Below are positions 1 to 8,121 of a DNA stretch of 51,627 bases, in pieces (the stretch's first letter is position 1; every line of letters begins with the position of its first letter). The translations under genes were made by a program, and so were the position numbers. The DNA is from KBS-96 sp049585195 (lineage in GTDB: Bacteria; Acidobacteriota; Terriglobia; Bryobacterales; Bryobacteraceae). The stretch is from NCBI GenBank assembly GCA_049585195.1, contig JBAUZG010000282.1, forward strand, positions 1 to 51,627. Reading direction: 5' to 3'. Under the pieces are notes generated by a model that saw only the letters and a program-made list of their open reading frames with translations, was not told the origin of the DNA and did not search any database.

Positions 1-31
1 CAACCAGCCGGTCGCGCTCCTTCTGGGTCAT
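1..31 (-). CDS. Transposase, N-terminal fragment (first ten codons only)
   Basis: Ten codons (MTQKERDRLV) run from an ATG at 31 off the left edge of the window. Start residues of this kind (TQKERDRL) are common in ISNCY-family transposases, and the AT-rich repeated motif upstream supports an IS end. Too little is present to identify the catalytic domain or to say whether the gene is intact. Confidence 0.4.
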   Translation of the reverse strand, partial: MTQKERDRLV

Positions 32-125
32 TACGAGTTGGTCCGTTTCCAACTCCCCAGCGTGCCCTTGTCAATAGGACATTTCTATTTGGCACGATTA
101 GGACATTATCATTTTGCGGTGACAG
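1..125 (-). mobile_element. End of a probable insertion sequence (ISNCY/IS1202-like), cut by the window edge
   Basis: Read on the minus strand, the segment begins TGTCACCGCAAAATG, carries the motif AATGTCCT twice (plus-strand AGGACATT at 76-83 and 100-107, 24 bp apart), and then leads into an open frame starting MTQKERDRLV at position 31. Repeated short motifs just inside the tip, followed by a transposase start, are typical of IS ends. The N-terminal residues resemble ISNCY-type transposases from memory. The outer boundary near 124 is inferred. The rest of the element lies outside the window, so neither the partner terminal repeat nor a target duplication can be seen. Confidence 0.45.
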
Positions 126-140
126 CCGAAAAAAGCGCTA

Positions 141-169
141 TTGACAATTTTAAACAATTGTTTTAAACT
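141..169 (+). promoter_or_regulatory. Promoter with palindromic operator in its spacer, for the TetR/efflux operon
   Basis: A perfect -35 box TTGACA (141-146) is followed 17 bp later by TAAACT (164-169), a reasonable -10 box. The 12-bp perfect palindrome AAACAATTGTTT (152-163) fills the spacer, the classical position for a TetR-family operator that blocks RNA polymerase. The predicted start of transcription falls at about 175-178, just before the ATG at 179, so the first mRNA may be leaderless. Autoregulation by the adjacent TetR protein is inferred from position. Confidence 0.6.
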
Positions 170-178
170 GCCGTTTAG

Positions 179-898
179 ATGGCGCGGCGTACGGCAGCGG
201 TTCAGCACGAAAGACTGGCCTCCGAGGATACGAGGACGCGGTTATTAATGGCGGCGGTTCACGTCTTTGCCGAACGCGGGTACGAAAAAACGACGATTCG
301 CGAGATCTGCGGGCGGGCAGGGGCGAATGTCGCTCTGGTCAACTATCACTTCGGCGACAAGATGGAGCTTTATCTCGAGGTGATCCGCCACGCCATCGAC
401 GCCTCCGCAAAAATGGAGATTGTTAACAAGGCTCTGGAAGAAAACGCCGATCCCTGCGGCGCGTTACGCCAAATCATCCGCGGTGTTATCGAACGCTTCA
501 GCGAGACCTCCTCACGGTATGGCCCGCAGTTTGGCTTGCATCTACGGCTTCTTGTGAAAGAGGCCGCGCAGCCCACGCCTGCGCTTTCGCGCGTTATAGA
601 CGAAACATTGCGGCCGTTGTATGACCGATTGCGCTTGTTGATCGCACAGATTCTGGACCTTCCGGTAGACCATCAGACAACGCGGCTGTGCACGCACAGC
701 ATTATGGGACAAGTGGCGCACTATGCTCTTGCGCGGCCATTGTTAGCGCATCTTTGGCCGGAAATGCAAATGACGCCGGGACAGAGGCGGATGGTTGCGG
801 ACCACATTGCGGACTTCTCGCTGGCTTACCTTCGAGCTCAGCGCTTGAAAGGCAATATACGGACGATGCCCGCGTCGTCGAAGAGGAGGCCCAAGTAA
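179..898 (+). CDS. TetR/AcrR-family repressor, CecR (YbiH)-like
   Basis: This is a 239-residue DNA-binding repressor. Residues about 20-70 form the TetR helix-turn-helix (VFAERGYEKTTIREIC, then NYHFGDKMELY). The remainder resembles the CecR-type ligand-binding domain. In E. coli CecR sits upstream of ybhG-ybhF-ybhS-ybhR and controls that export system. The same order occurs here, so local control of the operon is the natural inference. No Shine-Dalgarno precedes ATG 179, and the promoter predicts a start almost at the codon, suggesting a leaderless message. Its stop overlaps the next start (TAATG), indicating translational coupling. The inducing ligand cannot be read from the sequence. Confidence 0.88.
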   Translation: MARRTAAVQHERLASEDTRTRLLMAAVHVFAERGYEKTTIREICGRAGANVALVNYHFGDKMELYLEVIRHAIDASAKMEIVNKALEENADPCGALRQIIRGVIERFSETSSRYGPQFGLHLRLLVKEAAQPTPALSRVIDETLRPLYDRLRLLIAQILDLPVDHQTTRLCTHSIMGQVAHYALARPLLAHLWPEMQMTPGQRRMVADHIADFSLAYLRAQRLKGNIRTMPASSKRRPK

Positions 899-2172
899 TG
901 GAACAAACGGCTCCAGCGCGAACGGAAGCTAAGGAGCAGCAGACGCCGGAACGGGCTCAGCCGGCCGGACAAGACAAGAAAGCAAAGCGCCGGCGTGCAC
1001 TGGCTCCGCTTGTCGCGATCGTGGTGTTGGCGGCGGCCGTATTTGCGATCTGGCGACTGTTTTTTTCCGCTCCTGCAATTCCCGACAGCATCGTTGTTCT
1101 TAGCGGGCGGATCGAAGGAGACGATTCGGCAGTCGCGTCCAAAACCACAGGCCGGATCCTCGAGGTGCAGGTGAGGGAAGGTGACAGCGTGAAAGCGGGA
1201 GACGTAATTGCCACGCTCGACGACGAGCAAGTGCGCGCCCGCCAGGAACAGGCGCAAGCGGCGTTGGTGGCCGCGCAAGCGCGGACTGCTTCAGCGCGGG
1301 CGCAAATCGCGATTCTCGAGGAACAACTGCGGCAAAACCAACTGCAAATGGAGCAGTCGAGAGTTGACGCAGAAGGAAGAGTGTGGCAAGCGCAGGCGGA
1401 ACTGACAGCCGCGGAAGCCGACCTGGCGCAGCAGGAAGCTTCATACAAGCTTGCCTTGTTCGACAAGGAAGCCTATACGAGGCTGGCTCAAACGGGCGCA
1501 GTCTCCGAGCGGCAAGGCAGACAATCGGTGGCAACGGCAGATCAAGACGCAGCTTCGGTTGCCGCCGCGAAACGAAGGGTAGAAGCAGATCGAGGCGCCC
1601 TGACCACGGCTCAAGCCGCCCTCGCCAACCCGGGAATCCGCGAAGCTCAAGTCGCGGCGGTACGCGGACAAATGGCGCAGCAGCAAGACGAGATCGCCAA
1701 TGCCGCCGCCACTGCCGAGCAGTCTCGATTCGAACTCGCCGAAGCCCAAGCGAACCGTAAGGATCTGACGGTGCGTGCTCCCTTCAGCGGCACTGTTATC
1801 ACACGAGCGGCCGAGCCCGGCGAAGTTGTCACGGCCGGAACGGCCATCATTACGCTGCTCGACTTGAGCAAGGTCTATCTACGCGGCTTCATTCCCGAAG
1901 GGGAGATTGGAAGAGTGAAGCTGGGCCAACCGTCGCACATTTACCTCGATTCGAATCCCAGCCAGCCGCTCGATGCCTTCGTGTCGAGAATCGATCCGCA
2001 AGCCACCTTTACCCCGGAAAACACCTATTTTCGGAACGATCGAGTGAAACAAGTTGTCGGCGTCAAGCTGCAACTAAAGAGCGGAATCGGTTACGCGAAA
2101 CCCGGAATGCCTGCCGACGGGGAGGTTCTCGTTCAGGGCACGGAGTGGCCGGCTCGGAAGGCGGCGAGATGA
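898..2172 (+). CDS. HlyD-family periplasmic adaptor (YbhG-like membrane fusion protein)
   Basis: This is the adaptor that should link the inner-membrane ABC exporter to the outer-membrane factor. I chose ATG 898 because it overlaps the tetR stop and has GAGGAGG eight bases upstream; an in-frame longer form would run deep into tetR. The 424-residue product has a charged N-terminus, one membrane anchor at about residues 36-56, a lipoyl-like half (GRILEVQVREGDSVKAGDVI), a long Gln/Ala-rich coiled-coil hairpin, the second lipoyl half (VRAPFSGTVI), and a beta-barrel domain. It is longer than E. coli YbhG (about 330 residues), mostly through the N-terminal tail and coiled coil. Its stop overlaps the next start (ATGA). 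Confidence 0.9.
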   Translation: MEQTAPARTEAKEQQTPERAQPAGQDKKAKRRRALAPLVAIVVLAAAVFAIWRLFFSAPAIPDSIVVLSGRIEGDDSAVASKTTGRILEVQVREGDSVKAGDVIATLDDEQVRARQEQAQAALVAAQARTASARAQIAILEEQLRQNQLQMEQSRVDAEGRVWQAQAELTAAEADLAQQEASYKLALFDKEAYTRLAQTGAVSERQGRQSVATADQDAASVAAAKRRVEADRGALTTAQAALANPGIREAQVAAVRGQMAQQQDEIANAAATAEQSRFELAEAQANRKDLTVRAPFSGTVITRAAEPGEVVTAGTAIITLLDLSKVYLRGFIPEGEIGRVKLGQPSHIYLDSNPSQPLDAFVSRIDPQATFTPENTYFRNDRVKQVVGVKLQLKSGIGYAKPGMPADGEVLVQGTEWPARKAAR

Positions 2173-4148
2173 CGAGCGCCACACTCGAACGCCCAGCCGG
2201 TTCGCTTGACCGCTCCCGCGCATCGTGCGCGATCCGCGTCGAAGGACTTTGGAAACGGTACGACGCAACGGAAGCGCTCCGCGGCATCGGCCTGGAAGTG
2301 GCGCCCGGCGAGATCTTCGGGTTGATTGGCCCCGACGGCGCAGGCAAGACCTCGGCATTTCAGATTTTGGCGGGCGTGATGGAAGCGACCGCCGGTTCGG
2401 TCGAAGTATTCGGTAAACCAGCTCGCGAAGCGCGAGCGGAGACCGGCTACCTGACGCAATCCTTCAGCTTGTATCCCGATTTGAGTGTTTCGGAAAACAT
2501 TCGTTACATCGGCGATCTAAGGCGTGTCGCGCCTGCGGAAATCTCGAAGCGAGGTCTCCGTTATCTGCAGCTGTTTGACATGGACCGCTTCGAAGACCGG
2601 CTAGCAGGGCGCTTGAGCGGTGGAATGAAGCAGAAGCTGGCGCTTGTCTGCGCGCTGGTGCCGGAGCCCCGTGTTCTATTACTCGACGAGCCAACGACCG
2701 GCGTCGACCCTGTATCGCGGCGCGAATTCTGGGACACACTGATCCATCTCGCGGCCGGCGGATTGACCGTTCTGGTCGCCACACCTTATCTAGATGAAGC
2801 TGAACGATGCCATCGTGTCGCTCTCATTCACGAGGGCGAGATTCATCAAACCGGGACTCCCGCGGAACTGCGGGCAAGCCTCGGCGCAAAGCGGCTCGAG
2901 CTGCGGACGACGCGTCTCGCCGACGCCGCGGCTGTGCTCTCGAATCTTGCGGGTCCAGAGAACGAGATTTCGGACGTTCAACGGTTTGGCGACCGGCTGG
3001 ATCTACTGGTGCACGATCCAGATCGGGCAACACCATTTGTCGAGGAGCAACTGAAATCCGCCCAACTCGAGATTTCAGACGTTCGCGTCGACGAGCCGAC
3101 GCTCGAAAACATCTTCGTGGCGAAACTGCGCGGCTTGGGGCAAGAGGTGCGGTCACATGCGTTCCCCGGCCGCCACGATCATAGGAATCTCCGCGGCCAA
3201 ATTGCCATCGGCGCGAAGGCGCTTACGAAACAGTTCGGGTCCTTCACGGCCGTTAAGGAGGTCAACGTCGAGATCCGTTATGGGGAAGTCTACGGACTGC
3301 TCGGAGCGAACGGGGCGGGGAAGACAACCACCATAAAGATGCTTTGCGGTCTGCTCGCGCCCACCACGGGTGAAATGCAACTAGCCGGCGAGCGCGGCAG
3401 TCTGCGGTCGCAGAACGTACGTCAACGTATTGGCTATATGTCCCAAAAGTTCTCGCTTTATGACGACCTATCCATTCGGGAAAACCTCGATTTTTTCGCG
3501 GGAGTCTACGGTGTGCCCGAAAGCGAGCGGGGAGAAAAACGCCGTTGGACGCTCGAGTTCTCGGGGCTCGAGGGCAAAGAATCGCAAGTTACCGGGAGCC
3601 TTCCTGGCGGCTGGAAACAGCGCGTAGCGCTCGGCGCGGCCATCATGCACGAGCCGGAAGTCATATTTTTGGACGAGCCGACCTCCGGTGTAGACCCATT
3701 GGCGCGACGCGCTTTTTGGAGCGTTATCAACCGGCTTGCCGATTTAGGTTCGGCAATCCTTGTGACCACACACTACCTCGAAGAAGCGGAACAATGCAAT
3801 CGCCTGGGATTCATGGCTGCGGGCGAACTTGTGGCGGAGGGGACACCGAGCGAGATTAAGAGCCGGCAGACGGGCCATCTGCTCGAGTTCATCGTCGATC
3901 AGCCGCAACAAGCCGCCGACCTCTTGAAGAAGAGCTCGGAACGCTGGCGAGTGTCGTTGTTCGGCGAACGGCTGCATGTCATCACCGACGACGACGTCGA
4001 AAGCGGCATCCGGGAAACCACTCAGCAACTGGCAACCGCAGGCATTCGCGTCTTGAATGCGCAGGAAGAACGCTTCTCGCTTGAAGACGTCTTCATCGGT
4101 GTGGTCGAAAGAGCGCGGCAACAGGGCAAAGTGGCCGCTGAAGATTGA
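2169..4148 (+). CDS. ABC exporter ATPase with two fused nucleotide-binding domains (YbhF-like)
   Basis: The 659-residue protein contains two complete ATPase domains. NBD1 has Walker A GPDGAGKT (Lys60), signature LSGGMKQKL and Walker B LLLDEPTTGVDP. NBD2 has Walker A GANGAGKT (Lys385), signature LPGGWKQRV and Walker B IFLDEPTSGVDP, with switch histidine in VTTHYLEEAE. In NBD1 the equivalent position reads VATPYLDEAE, so the switch histidine is replaced by proline; the two sites are therefore probably unequal. ATG 2169 was chosen over an upstream GTG at 2145: it overlaps the previous stop as ATGA and follows GGAAGG at 2156. It should energise the two permeases encoded immediately downstream. 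Confidence 0.92.
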   Translation: MTSATLERPAGSLDRSRASCAIRVEGLWKRYDATEALRGIGLEVAPGEIFGLIGPDGAGKTSAFQILAGVMEATAGSVEVFGKPAREARAETGYLTQSFSLYPDLSVSENIRYIGDLRRVAPAEISKRGLRYLQLFDMDRFEDRLAGRLSGGMKQKLALVCALVPEPRVLLLDEPTTGVDPVSRREFWDTLIHLAAGGLTVLVATPYLDEAERCHRVALIHEGEIHQTGTPAELRASLGAKRLELRTTRLADAAAVLSNLAGPENEISDVQRFGDRLDLLVHDPDRATPFVEEQLKSAQLEISDVRVDEPTLENIFVAKLRGLGQEVRSHAFPGRHDHRNLRGQIAIGAKALTKQFGSFTAVKEVNVEIRYGEVYGLLGANGAGKTTTIKMLCGLLAPTTGEMQLAGERGSLRSQNVRQRIGYMSQKFSLYDDLSIRENLDFFAGVYGVPESERGEKRRWTLEFSGLEGKESQVTGSLPGGWKQRVALGAAIMHEPEVIFLDEPTSGVDPLARRAFWSVINRLADLGSAILVTTHYLEEAEQCNRLGFMAAGELVAEGTPSEIKSRQTGHLLEFIVDQPQQAADLLKKSSERWRVSLFGERLHVITDDDVESGIRETTQQLATAGIRVLNAQEERFSLEDVFIGVVERARQQGKVAAED

Positions 4149-4163
4149 AGGAGTGCACACAAC

Positions 4164-5270
4164 ATGCGTCGCATTCTCGCTCAGACGCGCAAAGAACTCA
4201 TTCAGATTCTTCGCGACCGCCTCGCTTTAGCGCTGGTTCTCGGGCTTCCCGTGATGATTCTCCTGTTGTTGGGATCGGCTATCGCGCTGACCGTAAGCCA
4301 TCTGCCGATTGTGGTGCAGGATTTTGATGACTCACCCACTTCTCACGATTTTATTGACGCTTTCCGAGCCTCCAATTCGCTGTACATCATTTACTGGTCG
4401 ACCAGCAGGAAACCGGAGGCGTCGTTTACTGGGAATAAAGCCAGAGCCGCTCTCATCATCCCCGCGCATTTCGAGCGCAATATCGCTCGCGGCGTCAGCG
4501 CGCCGGTGCAATTCATGGTGGATGGGTCGGACGCGAATACAGCCAGCATTGTCGCTGGCGACGCAGACCGCATTGTGCGCGCCTATAATGCCGCGAATTC
4601 AGGCGCGAAACAGCCAGCGCCGGTTCAGGCACAGATACGCCTGTGGTACAACCCGGGCCTTTCAAGCGACAAATATTCGGGTCCGGGCGTGTTCGTCCTT
4701 GCGATGTCCATGTTCCCGGCGCTACTCGCTTCTCTCTCGATGGCCAAAGAAGGGGAGAAGAAAACCATTTTGCAGGTTTACGTCTCGAACATTCCGGCGC
4801 ACGAATATCTGCTGGGAAAGATAAGCGCGTTCACTCTGGTTGGACTCGCCGAAGCCGTTCCCCTGCTAGTGTTGCTGAGAACGTATTTCGGTCTGAGCTT
4901 CGCCGGGGACCCCACCTCGTTCCTCGTAGCTACTGTTTTATACGCATTCTGCGTGGCTGCGTTTGGAACCATGGTGGGCGCGGCCATTCCGAGCCGGGTG
5001 GCGGCGATACAAGCTGTCGCATTGGGCGGATTCCTGCTGGTCTTCCTGCTCTCGGGTTTGATTTTTCCGATCGACAACATTCCGCCTCAGATACGCTGGA
5101 TCTCCGATTTCGTCTGGGGCAAGTATTACATCTATATCGTCCGCGATGCATTTCTGCAGGGAGGCGGCTGGCCGTCAACGGGGCTTGCGGTCGGCGTGAT
5201 CGGGTTCATCGGGTTGATCTTCTATTTCGTCGCGTGGCGAACAATGCGGCGCATGCAGGTAAAGGCGTAA
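4164..5270 (+). CDS. ABC-2 type permease (YbhS-like)
   Basis: This 368-residue inner-membrane subunit starts with MRRILAQTRKELIQILRDR, the typical cytosolic lead of ABC-2 exporters, followed by one membrane helix, a large periplasmic domain (about residues 45-170) and five C-terminal helices. AAGGAG at 4148-4153 lies ten bases before the ATG, and the gap from the ATPase gene is 15 bp. It is a paralogue of the next gene, sharing the KEL/KEFNQI start, and the two probably form a heterodimeric channel. The substrate is unknown; the E. coli homologues are linked to export of cations or drugs such as cefoperazone. Confidence 0.9.
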   Translation: MRRILAQTRKELIQILRDRLALALVLGLPVMILLLLGSAIALTVSHLPIVVQDFDDSPTSHDFIDAFRASNSLYIIYWSTSRKPEASFTGNKARAALIIPAHFERNIARGVSAPVQFMVDGSDANTASIVAGDADRIVRAYNAANSGAKQPAPVQAQIRLWYNPGLSSDKYSGPGVFVLAMSMFPALLASLSMAKEGEKKTILQVYVSNIPAHEYLLGKISAFTLVGLAEAVPLLVLLRTYFGLSFAGDPTSFLVATVLYAFCVAAFGTMVGAAIPSRVAAIQAVALGGFLLVFLLSGLIFPIDNIPPQIRWISDFVWGKYYIYIVRDAFLQGGGWPSTGLAVGVIGFIGLIFYFVAWRTMRRMQVKA

Positions 5271-5273
5271 ACG

Positions 5274-6422
5274 ATGATAAACCACCGCATTGCCGCGCTT
5301 ATTCAGAAAGAGTTCAACCAAATACGGCGCGATCGCCGGGTGGCGATGTCGCTGGTATTGCCGCCAGTCTTGCAACTGCTGCTCTTCGGCTTCGTTTTGA
5401 ACTCGAAAGTCGAGAATCTCCGGCTCGGAGTGATCGATGAGAGCCGCACGCCGGAAAGCCGTGAGCTCATCGCCGCGCTCAGCGAGAGCCGGAGTTTTCG
5501 TCTTTACGGCTACTATCTCTCATCCGCACGCCTCAGTGAAGCGATCTCCCACGGGAAGGTGCAGGCAGGTCTGGTCATTCCCTACGATTACGCGCGCGAT
5601 CTCGAGCGTGGGCGGCCAGCCACTGTTCAATTTCTGTTGAACGCGATGGATGCCAATACTGCCACTATTGCCAGGAACTACGCGGAGGGCGTGATTGCGA
5701 CATATACTGTGGGGCTTAGGAACTCAGGATTGCATGCGGCCTTTCAGCAAATCGCGGCTCCCGATCTCATCCGACGCGGGCAGGTCGATTTTCAGCCGTC
5801 CTTCCTATACAACCCTGGCCTTGTCACTTCCTGGTTCACTGTGACGGGCATCTTGGGGTTGCTTTGCATTTTGAACGGTTCTCTCGTCGCGGCAGCCACG
5901 ATGGTGAAGGAACGCGAAGCCGGCACTATCGAACAGTTGCTCATGTCGCCGGCGAGTACATCGGAAATCATCATTGCCAAGATTGCGCCCCTGTTTTTTC
6001 TCCTGTGCCTGATGGCGCTTCTGGCAATCACCCTGATGCGCTTGGTGTTCGATGTGCCGTTTCATGGCAGCTTTCTTCTAGTCGCCTGCGGCGCAGCTTT
6101 GTGCCTTCTTTCAGGCATCGGAATTGGAACGTTTATCGCCACGTTCACAAAATCCGCTGAACAGGCGCAGCTCAGCAGCTTTTTCGTGAACCCCCCGATG
6201 GCCAGTCTTTCGGGCGCATTGACACCCATGGAAGCCATGCCCCATTGGATGCAGCCGTTGACACAATTCAATCCTATTTATCATTTTGGCGTCATCGCCC
6301 GAGCGAGCATGCTCAAGGGAAGCGGCGTGGCATCGCTTTGGCCGCACTTTCTTGCTCTGCTCGCATTCACGGTTGTACTGGTGTCGTTGAGCGTTTGGCG
6401 ATTCCGAAAACAGCTGGGTTAG
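5274..6422 (+). CDS. ABC-2 type permease (YbhR-like)
   Basis: This second 382-residue permease subunit begins three bases after the previous stop. It starts MINHRIAALIQKEFNQIRRD, then has a membrane helix (VAMSLVLPPVLQLLLFGFVL), a periplasmic domain of about 150 residues containing the family segment MDANTATIARNYAEG, and a C-terminal block of five or six helices with MVKEREAGTIEQLLMSP, the conserved ABC-2 coupling region. Two different permease chains with one double ATPase is the standard YbhFSR arrangement. No unusual feature is visible. Confidence 0.9.
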   Translation: MINHRIAALIQKEFNQIRRDRRVAMSLVLPPVLQLLLFGFVLNSKVENLRLGVIDESRTPESRELIAALSESRSFRLYGYYLSSARLSEAISHGKVQAGLVIPYDYARDLERGRPATVQFLLNAMDANTATIARNYAEGVIATYTVGLRNSGLHAAFQQIAAPDLIRRGQVDFQPSFLYNPGLVTSWFTVTGILGLLCILNGSLVAAATMVKEREAGTIEQLLMSPASTSEIIIAKIAPLFFLLCLMALLAITLMRLVFDVPFHGSFLLVACGAALCLLSGIGIGTFIATFTKSAEQAQLSSFFVNPPMASLSGALTPMEAMPHWMQPLTQFNPIYHFGVIARASMLKGSGVASLWPHFLALLAFTVVLVSLSVWRFRKQLG

Positions 6423-6435
6423 AGACCGACGTGAC

Positions 6436-8058
6436 ATGCTGCAACTGATCGATAATCACAACCGAGCCGCGACCGCAAGGGAGCCGCGGTGTCCACACGA
6501 GCGTGGACACGGCACGCTGAGAGCGTGCGCCACAAGATCTTTGGGTGCATTACTCGTCGCATCCGTTTCCGCGCTGGCTCAATTAGGCCCCGCACCGGCT
6601 CCTTCGCCGGGAACTGTGGCTAACCAACTCCCGCTCTCGGGCCGGACCGCGCAAACCGGTTCCGTTAGCGCGACGCAATCGGCCGTTCCAGGAACGACGT
6701 CGAGCGTCAACACGCTGAATACTTCTGTCGAATCCTCAGGCCCGTTCACAGGCAGCGCGAGCAGCGCGGCGAAGGCGCCGTTTTCCGGCAAACTTTCGTT
6801 TCGCGAAGCGATTGAACGAGGTCTCGCCTACAATTTGGGCACCGTCGGAATGGCGGAAGCGTTACGCCAGTCGCGGGGCCAAACGCGGGTCGCGCGAAGT
6901 TCACTGCTTCCGAATTTAAGCGCGACACTGACCGAGACCGAGCAGCAAATCAATCTGGCGATTGCGGGTATTCGGTTTCAATCACCCTTTCCTGGACTGT
7001 CAATTCCCACAATCGTTGGTCCCTACAACTATTTCGATCTCCGTGCCAGGCTCACGCAGACTGTTGCCGACATGTCCGCCTGGAAGAATTACCGTTCCGC
7101 CGAGGAAATTACTCGCGCCAACGCATTTACTTTGAGAGATGCGCGCGATCTGGTGATTCTCGGCGTGGGTGGCGCCTATCTTCAAGTGATTGCGGCAAAG
7201 GCCCGCGTGGATTCCGCGCGCGCTCAACTCGACACAGCAAAAGCCCTTTTCGAACAGGCCTCTCAGCAGCGCGCCGTCGGTCTGGTGGCACAAACGGATG
7301 CGAACCGGAGCCGTGTCGAGATGCTCACTGGGCAAGAGCGGCTGGTGACATTGCAGAACGATCTATCCAAACAGAAAATCAATCTAGCAAGACTGACTGG
7401 CCTGCCAGCTAATGACCAGTTCGACATCACCGACGACGTGCCGTTCTCACCGGCTCCGCCAATCGGAATCGATGAGGCGCTCGAACAAGCCTACGCCCAT
7501 CGTCAAGATCTGAAAGCGGCGGAAGCGCAAGTTCGCGCCGCTACTTTCACCAGATCGGCGGCGCGGGCTGAGCGCATGCCTTCGCTTTCGCTTAGCGCGG
7601 ACTACGGCGCAAACGGGTTGAAGCCGGACGAATCGCACGGAACCTTCAATGTCACCGGAACCTTGACGGTCCCCATCTGGCGCGGCGGGCGTGCCGAGGG
7701 CGACATTATGCAAGCCGATGCGGCTCTCGCTCAGCGCCAAGCCGAGGTCCAGGATCTTCGCGCCAAAATCGAAAGCGATGTCCGCAGCGCTTTTCTCGAC
7801 TTGCAGGCGGCGGCGAATCAGGTAAGCGTCGCCGATGAGAACCTGAAAGTGACAAAAGAGACTCTAAATCTCACGCGTCAACGTTTCGAGGCAGGTGTCT
7901 CCGACAATGTCGAAGTCGTGCAGGCCCAGCAATCGTTAGCGAGCGCGGATCTCGATTACATCAACAGCGTGTTCGCTCATAACGTGGCAAAGCTGAGTTT
8001 GGCGCGTGCCATCGGAGGCGCGGCCGACAACGTGTCACGTTTTCTAAAGCTACCTTAG
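6436..8058 (+). CDS. TolC-like outer-membrane efflux protein
   Basis: This 540-residue outer-membrane factor closes the tripartite pump. Two OEP repeats are visible: the first around LSFREAIERGLAYNLG and the long helices after it, the second around IGIDEALEQAYAHRQDLKAAEAQV to the end. A hydrophobic signal segment (LGALLVASVSALA) lies at residues 36-48, unusually far from the start. Residues about 9-31 are encoded by a copy of the dispersed repeat plus two hairpins (6460-6530), so the N-terminal extension is repeat-derived. ATG 6436 has no good Shine-Dalgarno and no convincing alternative exists between the repeat and the signal peptide, so the start is uncertain. It is the last gene of the operon. 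Confidence 0.87.
   Translation: MLQLIDNHNRAATAREPRCPHERGHGTLRACATRSLGALLVASVSALAQLGPAPAPSPGTVANQLPLSGRTAQTGSVSATQSAVPGTTSSVNTLNTSVESSGPFTGSASSAAKAPFSGKLSFREAIERGLAYNLGTVGMAEALRQSRGQTRVARSSLLPNLSATLTETEQQINLAIAGIRFQSPFPGLSIPTIVGPYNYFDLRARLTQTVADMSAWKNYRSAEEITRANAFTLRDARDLVILGVGGAYLQVIAAKARVDSARAQLDTAKALFEQASQQRAVGLVAQTDANRSRVEMLTGQERLVTLQNDLSKQKINLARLTGLPANDQFDITDDVPFSPAPPIGIDEALEQAYAHRQDLKAAEAQVRAATFTRSAARAERMPSLSLSADYGANGLKPDESHGTFNVTGTLTVPIWRGGRAEGDIMQADAALAQRQAEVQDLRAKIESDVRSAFLDLQAAANQVSVADENLKVTKETLNLTRQRFEAGVSDNVEVVQAQQSLASADLDYINSVFAHNVAKLSLARAIGGAADNVSRFLKLP
6460..6530 (+). repeat. Dispersed repeat copy with two hairpins, inside the 5' end of the efflux gene
   Basis: The 24-bp core (6460-6483, CCGAGCCGCGACCGCAAGGG with flanks) differs by one base from the copies at 13162 and 21068. 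Immediately downstream are two perfect stem-loops: GTGTCCAC (6489-6496) with GTGGACAC (6503-6510), and GCACGCT (6512-6518) with AGCGTGC (6522-6528). All are read as protein in the outer-membrane factor frame. Confidence 0.7.
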
Positions 8059-8121
8059 GGCCCGGGTTTCCAACCCCGCGCTTTTGATATTCTCAGGAGT
8101 TGGGCACAGTTGAGGTTTGGT

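Noticed and set aside
688..897. Longer HlyD reading frame starting inside tetR
   Set aside because: ATG 898 overlaps the tetR stop and has a perfect Shine-Dalgarno; the upstream 70 residues look like an out-of-frame translation of tetR.
6436..6458. tRNA or riboswitch near the repeat hairpins
   Set aside because: The hairpins match the dispersed-repeat pattern; no cloverleaf or known aptamer pattern is seen.
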